A stretch of 64,000 nucleotides of DNA from the NCBI GenBank assembly GCA_025201375.1, contig JAIWZP010000084.1, positions 1 to 64,000 of the forward strand, written 5' to 3'. A program made the translations under genes and the position numbers. This DNA is from Gongronella butleri (Eukaryota; Mucoromycota; Mucoromycetes; Mucorales; Cunninghamellaceae). Positions 53,747-64,000 of the stretch are shown here, piece by piece (position 1 is the first letter of the stretch; each line of letters begins with the position of its first letter). The notes beneath the pieces were generated by a model. The model was not told where the DNA came from. It saw only the letters and a program-made list of their open reading frames with translations, and ran no database searches.

Positions 53747-54688
53747 GAGGAGTGAGGGGTGGAAATGGGGCGGCGAGAGAGGGCGGCGGGGTGGGTATAA
53801 AGGGGGAAAACAGGCAACAAAAGGAAGGGATGGAAGAAAGAGAGAGGAAAAAAAAAACAAGAAACGACGAAACGAGAGAGAGAGGAAAAAAAAAAAAAGG
53901 GCAAGCCGTTGAAAAAGGAGAAAGGTGAATTTGTGACTTGAGAGAGAGCGGCAGCGTGCCTCTTTTTTTTTTTTTTTTTTTTTCTAAAGCTGCCTTTTTT
54001 GGACGCCCACGCCAAACAACATAAATTATTGTTCGACATAAGGCCCTGATCGGACTCCGCCTTGTGGACGAACACAAGTGTTGCCATGGATGCGACCGTG
54101 GCCCAACAAAAAACAAAGACCCAAGAAAATACAAATAAAACCATGGCCACGTGTGACGCGCCATCCTTTTGTCATTTTTTTGTTTCATGTTGGCACTTTG
54201 CACATAACAGGATGCTTGCAAATTATCCTTGATCCGTGCTCTTTTGGAGCCATGAACTGCGCGTCCATGCGCAATGCGATGTACCGCCTCCAATTGGCCA
54301 CATTTGTGGCTGTCCCTTTGTGAAAGGCTAATTCCTTGGCCGATCCCGCCCATTCCATTTTGTACGACCAAAGAAAAACCTCCTTGATGTTGTTGGCCAC
54401 GTCCATCACGTTGATAACGAAAAAAATAATAAAAAACAAAAAGAAAAAGAAGACGCATGACGTATTGCTGCGCTGGTCCCAAAGAGCGACGTTTCAATTG
54501 ATGGGGGACATGCATCGCTGTTTTCCAAATTTTCAGGCACAATTGCTCAATCAAAGCAAAGCATGGCGAAGCATTGAAAAGCAGCCAATGCTTTGTGTAA
54601 ACAGTATTTCCCTTTTCTTCCTTTTCTTTCTCTTTTTTGCCTCTTTTTCCTTCATTGCGCTCTTTTTCCACTTTTTTTTGTCTGCTCA
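53747..54688. promoter_or_regulatory. divergent region, kinase / Zn cluster gene
   Basis: 942 bases between divergent starts. Both ends are T/C-rich in the sense of their gene. On the minus strand a short frame that starts after a pyrimidine leader (about 54406-54185) reads MDVANNIKEVFLWSYKMEWA and onward for about 70 residues. Its composition is only weakly coding-like and no continuation was found, so I do not call it a gene. No sites identified. Confidence 0.35.
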
Positions 54689-57600
54689 ATGGACTCTACA
54701 GTGCCAAACGACGCTTTTGACAAGTCGTTGTCCAATGATAAGAAGCGTCTCAGGATAACAAGAGCTTGGTAAGCATCGAGTGTTGCAGCCCGCAGCCCCA
54801 AAACTGACATTTTTGTATTTTGCAGCGACTTTTGCCGCCGTAAAAAGGTCAAGTGTTATTTTACCCCTGGCGAGGCATGCACCAATTGTGTGTCTTATGG
54901 CGTCTCTTGCGAATTCAATCATGGGTAAGGCTCAAAATCGACATTGTCAGTGCTAAAAAGTGCGGTTATGCAATAGGACCAAGAAACGTGGCCCGCCAAA
55001 GGGCTACATTGACGCCTTGGAAAAACGAATCCAGCAGATCGAGAACATTCTGACATCGCTTCCGGCCAATGTGACGAAAAGCGAGCACGACGACTACCAC
55101 GAGGCTGGCACTGTGGTGTCTGCCACGTCATCCAGTGATCTGACCGAGCATGGCGTGCACAAAAAAACGGCCGGAGGCAAGTCCGACAGCGTGCAATACC
55201 TTGGCGACTTGTCCAGCTTCCAATTCTTCTCGCACAAGATCAAACTCGACGGCTCTGAGCGCATGTGGCATGGCCAGCGACTACGTCGCTTTGGCAAGCA
55301 GATGGTTCTCATCGATGAAGAGAATTTTGCGTCACAAGCCTTTTCGGGCATCCAGCCGCCCACGAGTAGGGGTGTCTCACAGCCTGTGCTCACAATCCCC
55401 AAGATCAAAACACTGTTTCCGCGAAAGGACATTCACAATTGGATCTACTCTGTCTCGGGCGTCGATAACCAAACTAGCGACCGCCTGCTTAAGATGTAAG
55501 TCGCGCTTGTTCCCTCTTTGCGCGCGCGGAAAATGAGAACAGGAGCTCATACGCATTTTTTCCCTCTTTTTTTTCCCCTTTTTTTCCTTGTTTTTCTTCT
55601 TAGCTACTTTGCTAACGTACACCCGGTGCTCCCTGTCGTCAACAAAAAGGCATTTTTGAAGCAATACCGTGATCAATGCGAATCGTATCCCAATCCTGAT
55701 CTGCTCAATGCCATGTTTGGCGCGGCGGCACGCTTTGTCGAGTGCGATACGCAATACAGGGATCATAATCGCTTTCAGCCGCCAGATATGGTGTGGGACG
55801 TGCCCCAAGGCTGGTCAGACCACTTTTTCGAACAATCACAAACCTTTATCACCGAGTCGTCGTCGGTCGCCACCCTGTCCAAGGTCCAGGCCATCATCCT
55901 CATCCACAACCACAGCCGCAATCTGGACTCCAAGTCATCGGCCTGCTGGCTGCTGGGTGGACTGGCCGTGCGCTTGGTAAGAATGGGAGAAATGGGGGGA
56001 TGGTACAAAAAGTACAAAAAGTGGCTCATTACTTTTTTTTTATTTTTAGGCGCAAGGCCTGGGCTTATACCGCGATTGCTCCGAGTGGGACATCCCAGAC
56101 GAGGAGCGCGAGACGCGTAAACGTGTGTGGTGGGCGCTGTACGTGACGGATCGGTTCCATTCGGCGACATTGGGCCGACCGATCAGCATCCGCGATGAAG
56201 ACAATGACGTGCCTCTTCCCAATGCATCTGCCTTGTGGAAGGAGGTGATGGATGAGCCGGACGATGACGACATGCAGATCGACAACGACACGGCCACGCG
56301 TTTCCCGTCCGCCACCTTTAAACCCGAACATGCCGGTGAATCTGTCCCCGTCTACCAACTCTTCATCCAGCTCATCAAGCTCTCAGAGATTCTCGGACAC
56401 ATCCTGCAGGGCCTGTACACGCCAAAGGCTCAAAGACTCAGTCACGAGCAAGGCAGTGACGCCATTGTCGCACATTTGGATCACGAACTCACCGAATGGC
56501 GCTTTGGCTTTCCAAAGGCTCTGCAGAGCGCGAACTTTGCCGACTTTGACGAGAATACTGGCTACTTGTCACCGGTCATTGGTAAAAAAAAAAAAAAAAA
56601 AGAATTGCAACAAGTACTTCTTTATTTACCCTGCTTTTATTAGCCATCACATTGATCTGCTATTATGGCCTCTTGGTGCTGCTTCACCGTCCATTCATCG
56701 AGCATGCAGGGAGCCAAAAGGGCAAAGCACGCCCATCGTACTCGTCGTTCCGCATTGGCAGCAGTGCGGCGACACGCGGCATCCAATTTGCAAGCCGGCT
56801 TGAACCGCGCGACTTTCTCATGTTTCCCTATGCATTCAGCCTGTATCCTGTGTTACAATGCTGCTTGATCCAGATGTACAATGCCAAGAGTTCAGAAGTG
56901 CGCATCTCGGAGCCGGCTAAGATTGACCTGGGCAGGGGCCTCGCCTTGATCAATCGCCTCAAAAAGATGTCGTTCAACGCTGACAAGTTGCAGAATCTAC
57001 TCGAGACCCTCATGGAGAACAACGACATTGCACTGCCGTCACCTGAGGATATGTTTGCATACGACTCGGCAGCCGCTAATGCGCAAATTGCACCCACACC
57101 ACGCCTCGCCTCGGCACGCGCCTCCAATCCTGCGTCGTCAGCCAATCCCGTGGCGTCGCCCATCCCATCGCGTCTTTCGGACGTTGGACGCGGTGCAGCT
57201 CTACCGACATCCATGCCCCAGCAACAACAACCCATTATTGCATCCGAACTCATGTCCAATTCGTTTGACCCCGCGTCCATGCTGCCCGAGACCGTCGCAC
57301 AAACCAGCCAACCGCATGCCCACAGCAGCATAGCAGTGCCCCTCCTCTTCCAGCAATCGTACGAAATGACGACCTTCAACGAGATCAAGAGTAAGTCATT
57401 TTTGGGCCAAAAAAAAAAAAAAAAGGCGCGCAATGCTAATTTTTTTTCGTTTTTTTTTTTTTTTTTTTTTAGCTTCCCCAGCAACGACAACATCGTCGCC
57501 ATCGTCGATGACAGAAGCATTCACGCTCAAGCAATTTGGATTTGAGACAGTACCCACGAGCGAGCCATTGTTCCAAATGAATTTCAGCCCTCAGGACTTT

Positions 57601-58053
57601 TTGGCCTATTCCAACTTTGTCACGTCGACCATGCCACCGATGGACGACGGTGCGGCACTCCAGCAACCGCAACCACACATGCCTGTCACTGAATTAGGGT
57701 CTGCATCGTCGGCAAGCTCGTCGAATTTGCCAACACCCACGACAAGCCATGTCGGTGGTGTTGGTATTGCCACCCCTGGCTATGTGGCGCCCAACCCCGA
57801 TGCCCACGCCATGTTATACCAGCAGATGGCATTTGACCCGCCCGTCATCACATCGTCACCTGCCATCGCATCCTCCTCCTCCACCTCCGTGCCTCCGCCA
57901 TCATCTATCCCTCCACACGCCTCCATAGATGCCACCAATATGCTCTTCCGCAACAAGCCCAACAATCCATTTGCCTCTGTGCCAACCTCCATGGATTGGT
58001 CAGAGTGGAACGAGTGGAATCAGCGCAACAATCAAGGCATTTCCTTCAAATAA
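54689..58053 (+). CDS. Zn(II)2-Cys6 fungal-specific transcription factor, 976 aa
   Basis: Nuclear DNA-binding regulator. Seven exons: 54689-54768, 54826-54924, 54977-55495, 55604-55976, 56050-56581, 56644-57390 and 57473-58053. The binuclear zinc cluster is at residues about 27-57, in the pattern C-x2-C-x6-C-x7-C-x2-C-x6-C (CDFCRRKKVKC, then CTNCVSYGVSC). The first Cys codon is split by intron 1. The basic linker and coiled coil follow (TKKRGPPKGYIDALEKRI). The fungal transcription factor middle-homology domain runs from about 230 to 650 (YFANVHPVLPVVNKKAF, then RKRVWWALYVTDRFHSATLG). The last 300 residues are Ser/Pro/Gln-rich, a likely activation region. Its target pathway cannot be told from the sequence. 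Confidence 0.93.
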
Positions 58054-58559
58054 TGCTTTCGTCGCCTGCATCCCGAGCGGTCTACGTATTGTATTTTTTT
58101 TCTATTATTTTCTTTGTGTCATCAATTAAATTAATCTGTTTGTACAGTACACGACCATATCAAATATCTTTATCATAAGCATATCTTGTTCTACCGGTAG
58201 TTCAAAAAAATCAGTTACAGTGACAAGCGCATGAGGAGAAGAATCACAAAGCACAATTTTCATCCGTGCGTTTTGGATTTTTGCACACAAATTACAGTAT
58301 GACATGATACTGTACGTAAGCGGTTGATCTGTCCATGTTGTTTCGACGTCAGCCAGTGGAGAAAAACTGACGCGTGCTACTGTATCATCGTTTCTCGTTT
58401 CATGCCTGGGGCAGCATCGCACTACACTGCATAAAAACGTATAGTATACTGTATGATACATTTACAGTACCTTATAAAAACCAATAATAGCGTGTTTTGC
58501 AGACTTTGGCGGCCTTTGTGCCTCAAGAATTTTTTTTACAGCCGAGCTGCCTGAAGAAT
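58054..58559. other. 3' flank of Zn cluster gene, footprint-rich
   Basis: AT-rich, with TACAGTA or TACTGTA words near 58144, 58287, 58308, 58380, 58448 and 58464, and TACCGGTA near 58192. The segment 58500-58559 (AGAATTTTTTTTACAGCC) resembles the left edge of R2a (16921) and may be a detached end of R2c. Confidence 0.4.
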
Positions 58560-59394
58560 ATGGGGAGTAGCTTAGAGCAAAAATAAAGGAAAAGATAGGG
58601 ACGTTGCAAGGAACGAGAATGAAGTAAGTCTTTTTATTGAAATAAAAATGATCTCGATATTTATAAAAAAATTGAAAGTGCCTAGACGGATAGGCTGGAT
58701 GCAGAGACGCGTAAAATAAAGCTGCCGCGGCGTCTGGATAAGGAAACAGGGGCGTGAGATTCCTGTACAACAAAGCCGCGTGGATCTCAAAGAGAGTTAT
58801 TGCCCTGCCCTGTGGATGTCAATGGCTAAGATTCATTTACATGCGATGATTCGCATGGTGAGGAAACGCGAAAAGGAGCATGGTTTGCGATGGGGCCACA
58901 AGCATGTGGACCTGGACTTGATCATTGGCGCGAATGCGCCATTTTGTCGCAAACCTTTCTTTTTTTTTTTTTATTTCCTTTTCGCCATGACATTGGTCAT
59001 AGATTGACCAATGCAGGCCATGAGTCCCACGGGGTGTTTACTTAAGCATCTTAAACGATGGGAATGTGCGTACAGAGACCGAGATTGCGGAAGATGCGCA
59101 TTCTTCCAACAAAACGCATGAAGAAGCAGTAAAGCGTGATGACCAGCCGACAGCGGGCTTTTGTGACGAGCAAAGCGGGACCATTACCCGATTGGGTAAT
59201 GCCCGCATAGAGGAGCGGCATGAGAAAGATCAATTGCGGCGACAAGTCAGCATTTTTCATTCTTTGATCACTGCTTGCACACGCATTGACGCGTTAAGCG
59301 CGTTTAAGACGCGCTTGCGCTTTCTTTCATTGACAGACCAAGCGTCTGTTAGGCTTTTCTTATTAAATCAAGCTCTGTAAAGCAGGCAAATACA
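58560..59394. other. possible insertion splitting R2c
   Basis: About 830 bases between an R2-like left edge and the main part of R2c. A minus-strand frame (59260-59051) reads MKNADLSPQLIFLMPLLYAG and on to a stop after 69 codons, with GC-rich third positions like local genes. Another coding-like minus-strand stretch, with a YPDAAAALFYASLHPAYPS segment, is near 58670-58790. I infer gene-derived filler DNA but cannot name the source. Confidence 0.35.
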
Positions 59395-61645
59395 ACACTG
59401 CCCGCCGATGAAATTCGCGTAACGGCACGAACTGCTGCTCAGTGCTTGCGACGAGCCCGCCCGATTTTTTTTGAGCTTGCAAATTCCAAAAACCTTTCAT
59501 TTACCCTATTTTGCATTCATCTCGCCAGCTTCTTGGTCAAACCCACTCAAAAACAGCTGCATCGCGTTCAGCGCAAAATTTGCAACAAAAAAGCTTACGT
59601 ACTGTAAAACACCGAAGTGCTACGACCACTTTTTAAAAATTCAGGGGTCACTCAGGGGTCACACTTTTCAATCTCAGAAAACACCAAATTTGGTAAATTT
59701 CAAACTCCGAGTGATCAATGCATCCCAAACAGGTAGCTCCGACAATTTGCTATTGGCATACAAAATGACAGGTCGCCCCAACTCAAGAAAAAAGTCTAAA
59801 GAGTGACGCATGAACGGCGATCGACTGAGAAAAGTGTCTACTTTGGGCAAGATTTTTTTGCAAAAATTTAAGGTTTAACACTTCCGAATTTAGGTGCGTA
59901 AATTGCATGGAATTTTTTTTACTGTATTTTTTTGCAGGTTTTTATTTGTACGCTGTGGGCTGCAAGCTGCTGGTGAAATGACCGATGCAAAAAGTTAAAA
60001 CCCAAGCTAGCGCCCTGCAATTCATTCCATTAGATGCTTTGCCCCTCTGTTTTTTTATTAAATCTGAAATAAAAATCGGGGGTTGACTAGACAGTTGTCG
60101 AACAAATCGCCATTGAATTTTTTGTTAAAAAGTGTATTTCCTCGGCTAGTTTTGATCAGATCGCCGTGAAACTTGTTTCATTCGGTGGAGATTCAGCAGC
60201 AGCATTTGACACGTTAAAAGCATCGTTGGTTATTTTTCCATTTGTCGAGAAAAGCAAGTTTGAAAATTGATCCAATGTTTGATCGACTTTTGCAAGCGGG
60301 CAAATTTCATCAATAGGGCAAGCAAACAATCAGCAGGAAATGACACTCGAGTGCGTTTCTTTCGATCGGTGCCGTTTCACCGCGATCCACAAAATATTTT
60401 GAGAGACTCGTGCCGGATTTGTGGAAATGTCAGAATTTTGGATTCATCTGCACAATGACTCGGTCGACTCCTGGTTTGAACGGTTTTTCAAAAGAGTCGC
60501 GTCGGTAAAACATTAAATGTGTAGATTTTGGGCCACCCAACCATGGTGATTTGTGGCATTTAATTTTGCATTTGTAAAAAAGTCGAGATTTCGAATTCAT
60601 CTGCAAAACGATCCAGTCAATCTTGGGGTTTCATGTTGTGTTGTTGAATAAGGCGCGGCGAAATAGTCAAGCAAAGGGCAAAGGTTGGGAGGCAATCGAT
60701 TCATGATTTGTGTTGGTCATCCATGGATTTGTGCCAATTCTTGAAAACGCCGCATGCCATGAAAAGCGCCCGATCAACATCTGGTTTTTTAATTTTTTTC
60801 TCAGAGAAGAGACGCTGAAAAAGCCAAGTGGCAAAGTTTGGCGATGATCGAATCATGATTTTACCGCGAAATGAATTTTACAAAAACGCGCTACAGCCAA
60901 ATTTTCAGCAATGCCGTGCTTCCCGACAAACCACATGATTGACCTTTAGATTTTTATTTTTTTCTGAGAAGAGAGGAGCAACATCCACTACATGTAAAAG
61001 TTTCGTGGAGCTGCGGTAAGTCCTTGATGACGAAATCTTTTTTTAAATTTAAAAAAAAACAAGGTGGTCTGGCCAAAATGCATCTGGAGGGTTCCCCGCT
61101 TTGAGAGACTCAGGTCTCTCAAATCCGTTTGGCAACCTACACATTGGACATCTGAGAGTCATATAATTAGGTGCATTTACCTCTTCTTTCTAAGCAAATC
61201 TGCAATAAAAATTGGGGGTCGATCAAGCTTTTTTCGAGGAATGGGCAATCAAAGCCAAATTTTAGAAAATGGAATTTCTGCATCATTTTTGGTCGCACGC
61301 CGGTGAAACTGGGTTCATCCGACAGAGAATCGAATTCTGCATTTATTGTCCAGCAGCACACCATCCTTTGTCTTGTCCATTGCCGAGAAAAACGAAGCTG
61401 AAATGCTTGATTGGGCATTGCAAGCGTACAAATGTTGCGCATCGACGTTGCCCGGCAGGGATAAAATGACCCCCTTGTGGGTGTCTTTCCGCTTGTAAGA
61501 TTTAAGCCTGGTCGAATAGCAGCTTGGCGCGCTAGAGACAAACTTGTGAATTTATAGAGCATTGTCAATTTTCTTGCCAACGGTCAGATCAACCCCCGGT
61601 TTTTACTATTGTTCTGAAAAGAGAGAGACCAAAATGCTCATAGGC
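59395..61645 (+). repeat. long dispersed repeat R2, copy c
   Basis: Most complete uninterrupted copy. It is collinear with R2a, including the stretch where R2a has its 513-bp insertion (here continuous near 59975). It has its own additions, TACGTACTGTA at 59596-59606, where R2a and R2b have none. No autonomous coding region. Right border near 61645, where similarity to R2a stops. Confidence 0.8.
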
Positions 61646-62191
61646 TTGCGAGATTTCTTGAAAAATCGGCCCGAAATAGATGAATTTCTCCACAATGGCA
61701 TGGCGACCACTGATTTTTATTACTGTAATAATATGATGCAATACTGTATCATAAAAATAATGCAGCACGTATTTGAAAAGTGCAAGCGCGCGGGTCAAAT
61801 TACGGCACTATACAAATTCTATACACGTTTTTTGACGTTTTTTTTTTTTTTTAGGTTTTTATAGTATGCCGCCATGATTATGTTCTCACCTACAGGCCCC
61901 TGTATGACGCTGAATCACATCTAGCTCGTGCTCATGAGCAGGCTTTTGTATCTATGCTCTAACAGGAGGATGCTCTTGCTGTGCAACGTGGAGCCGGCAG
62001 GGATGGCGAAAAAAATACAGAGACAAAAAGGCAGGAAAAGGGTCAAGGGCCAACGACACAGTGCTCAGTGATCAGGGCGGAGTTTCATACGCGTGCAGGT
62101 TATTTTTTTTGGTGGAAAGTACAAGCTCTTTTTCGTCACTCTTTCCCGCTTTTTTTTTTTTTCCTTTACTTTCTTCTTTTCTCGTCTGTTC
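61646..62191. other. spacer and upstream region of the UVRAG-like gene
   Basis: About 550 bases. A palindromic cluster with ATTACTGTAAT and ATACTGTATCAT words lies near 61719-61752. The right end is the T/C-rich leader of the next gene. No other feature. Confidence 0.4.
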
Positions 62192-64000
62192 ATGCATGTT
62201 GGCAAACAGGTATGACTTTTTTTTTTTCTCTTGTGTCTCTGCTAGAACCTTCCGCTGTGCGCGTCTGGCTAACGTTTTCTTGTTTTTTTATGTCGAATTC
62301 ACCTCTTTTTCTCGTCTTTTATTGCTCTTTTTAGCTACGTCTTCGACATATCAAGGCAGTCGTGGGTCGGAACCTTGGTTTCACCGGTTCTGTGGAGGCG
62401 GATGGTAGTGATGGCGGTGTGAGTGGCGATGAGGGCGCTATTGAGAGTGTGACGCCGCTTTCTGGGCAGTCGAGCCCATGTTTGTCTGCTGGCGGGGGCA
62501 CACCCAAAGCGTCGTTATCAGTGACGCCGACGTTGACAACAGTGGATGGGTCGCCGCCTGTGCATCGTGCGCTGTTGTCGCCTGCGGACGATGGGGGCGA
62601 TGGATCGACCATGATGAAGCGATCGGAGAGCACATCCTCTCTGCACTCGATTGGCGACTCGTCAATGACCAAGAGCGCGTATACGTCGAGGCAACACAAA
62701 CACCATCAGCAGCACCACGATCACCTTGATCACAAAAAAGAGCTCATGGAACGCGCGGCGCACGATTGCAAGACAAAAAGCCTGCTGGATACCTATTTTT
62801 CACTTGCCGTGCTTCCACATGCCGATGCCCCCTTTTTCGTCAGCAACATCATCCCAAATACCACGAACCCACGCTTTCCCACAGACACCGCATGTGCACA
62901 CAATTGGTATGACGGTGTCCAAACTTGCCTTGTCGTCAAACTATATGCGCGACACGCGGCTCCGGCCGCGCCGCAACCCTCGCAATCCCTCCCCTTTTGC
63001 CTGCTTATCCAATGGTCCATTGACATGAACGAATTGATCTTTATCGGCAAATCGGTACGCAAAACCTCTTTCCCCAGAAAGCCAAAAAAAAAAAAAAAAA
63101 AGCAAAAATAGCTTTTTTTGGCCCCACGCCCTGGATACTTACCTGTTTTTTTATTTTTTTATTATTTTTTTATTTTTTTTGCTTCTTCTAGCTGGATGAC
63201 GTGTTTAGCTGGCCGGCCAATACCCTCGCTTTTGAATTGGATCATGGATTCTATACCTCACCGGACATTGCCGCATCCATCCTTGGCGCCGACCATGCGC
63301 TGCGGAATCGACATGTTTCGCACGCACTCGACGCTATCCCGTCACCGAGGGTAAAGGCAGAACGAGCGCCATTTTACGATGTTTTCCCCGCTTAATGTTC
63401 TGTTTTTTTTTTTGACTGTTAGACGAAGCGCTCATACACGTACCACCACGTCATGCGGTTGAACACACTCAAAGATTGCGTTTTTGACGCGCAGCGCTCC
63501 GCAGATGAAGTGCAAAAGAGCATCAATGATATCCTCGAGGCCAATGCCTCCAAGATGCGTCTCGCTCGCGAGTGTTCGCAAATTGACGCGCGCCAGCGAG
63601 CCTTGGATGACTTGATCCAGGCAAAGCAACATGAAATTGACAATGGTAAAATAGAAGAAAAAAACAATGGTCTCTTGCTTATTTTTTTTTTTTTTTTGCT
63701 TTTTAGGCCAGCACAAGTTGTTTCAACTCCGGCAGCGATTGGCGGATCGACGCGACGCGTTGGCGCAGAGCCGTGCGCGATTCCAGCAAGAGCAATTGGA
63801 CTTGGAAAGCAACGAGGCCCAATTGGACAAGAATATCCGAATGCACTACGACACTCAGGTGCAATTGACGCAACGCCGCAAGGAGCTGATTGCCGATCTC
63901 TTTTCCATATACCCAATCGAACAGGTAAGACCATGAAAAAGGTGGAGAGAGAGAAAGAGAAAAAAAATAAAGGAGGCAGGGAGGGGGCAATTGCGTGCAT
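62192..64000 (+). CDS. UVRAG/VPS38-like subunit of class III PI3-kinase complex, 5' part
   Basis: Partial gene cut by the window end. Exons read so far: 62192-62209, 62335-63054, 63192-63350, 63423-63645 and 63707-63924, giving 446 codons. The first exon is only 18 nt (MHVGKQ) and joins LRLRHIKAVVGRNLGF. A Ser/Gly-rich insert follows, then a C2-like region (SLLDTYFSLAVLPHADAPFF, NTTNPRF, LIQWSIDMNELIFIGKSLDD). After that comes a long coiled coil (about residues 300-440) with HKLFQLRQRLADRRDALAQS, and ADLFSIYPIEQ at the right edge, typical of the UVRAG/Atg14 region before a BARA domain. The expected role is endosomal and autophagic PI3P synthesis with Vps34, Vps15 and Vps30. The second of two overlapping ATGs would be out of frame, so the first is used. 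Confidence 0.82.

Noticed and set aside
53709..54689. 326-codon minus-strand frame between the kinase and Zn cluster genes
   Set aside because: Mostly low-complexity Lys/Glu and Ser/Pro sequence from promoter tracts, overlaps the kinase start and has no domain.
1..64000. tRNA, rRNA and CRISPR elements
   Set aside because: No cloverleaf with A and B boxes, no ribosomal RNA signature and no regularly spaced direct repeats were seen by eye. A covariance search was not possible.
1..64000. CCATTGG / CCAATGG words as CCAAT promoter boxes
   Set aside because: They are as common inside exons and introns as in upstream regions, so they were not annotated as promoter sites.

Overview
This window is nuclear DNA of a filamentous or early-diverging fungus. 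About twenty multi-exon genes are separated by repeat-rich spacers. Fungal hallmarks are elongation factor 3 (EF-3), a STE50 adaptor, a Zn(II)2-Cys6 transcription factor, NMA111, DEF1 and a WIP/verprolin-type actin regulator. Introns are short (about 50-160 nt), nearly all GT-AG, and often carry a long A-run just after the donor on the sense strand. Coding starts are often preceded by a T/C-rich leader. The gene set and the presence of a DDE transposase relic would fit Mucoromycota, but that placement is inference and no marker proves it.

Layout. 1-5.3 kb: NIPA-type Mg transporter and DEF1-like RNA polymerase II degradation factor. 5.6-6.5 kb: first copy (R1a) of a dispersed repeat. 6.6-16.5 kb: dense housekeeping block with an unrecognised basic protein, a membrane J-protein, a GFA-fold enzyme, class II fumarase, YIF1 and a Rab escort protein. 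16.8-19.7 kb: long repeat R2a interrupted by a 513-bp insertion that resembles a captured promoter and first exon. 20.2-25.4 kb: aspartate/glutamate carrier, TAF8, OPI3-type phospholipid methyltransferase and a possible 77-residue protein. 25.6-29.3 kb: two direct R1 copies flanking an intronless gene that encodes eight tandem helix-turn-helix units. 29.6-35.6 kb: EF-3 and STE50. 36-39.9 kb: R1d (inverted), a minimal WIP-like protein and a footprint-rich spacer. 39.9-47.5 kb: class II histone deacetylase, NMA111 protease and a membrane-anchored heme-thiolate peroxidase. 47.7-51 kb: AT-rich spacer with R2b, a decayed Tc1/mariner-type transposase and a 600-bp foldback element. 51.3-58 kb: STE20/PAK-like kinase divergent from a Zn cluster regulator. 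58-61.7 kb: footprints, a possible second insertion and R2c. 62.2-64 kb: 5' part of a UVRAG/VPS38-like gene, cut by the window end.

The genes do not form an operon-like pathway. Several fall into shared themes: polarity and MAPK signalling (STE50, PAK-like kinase, WIP-like protein), vesicle traffic (YIF1, Rab escort protein, UVRAG-like), and transcription or chromatin (DEF1, TAF8, HDAC, Zn cluster regulator).

The most unusual contents are in the spacers. First is the eight-fold HTH protein lying between direct copies of a repeat. Second, diverged repeat copies differ by small insertions that turn a TA into TACTGTA or TACAGTA, which is the known excision footprint of some Tc1/mariner transposons. 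The same word also occurs inside the transposase relic. Coordinates of exons were read by hand from splice signals and frame continuity, and repeat borders are approximate.
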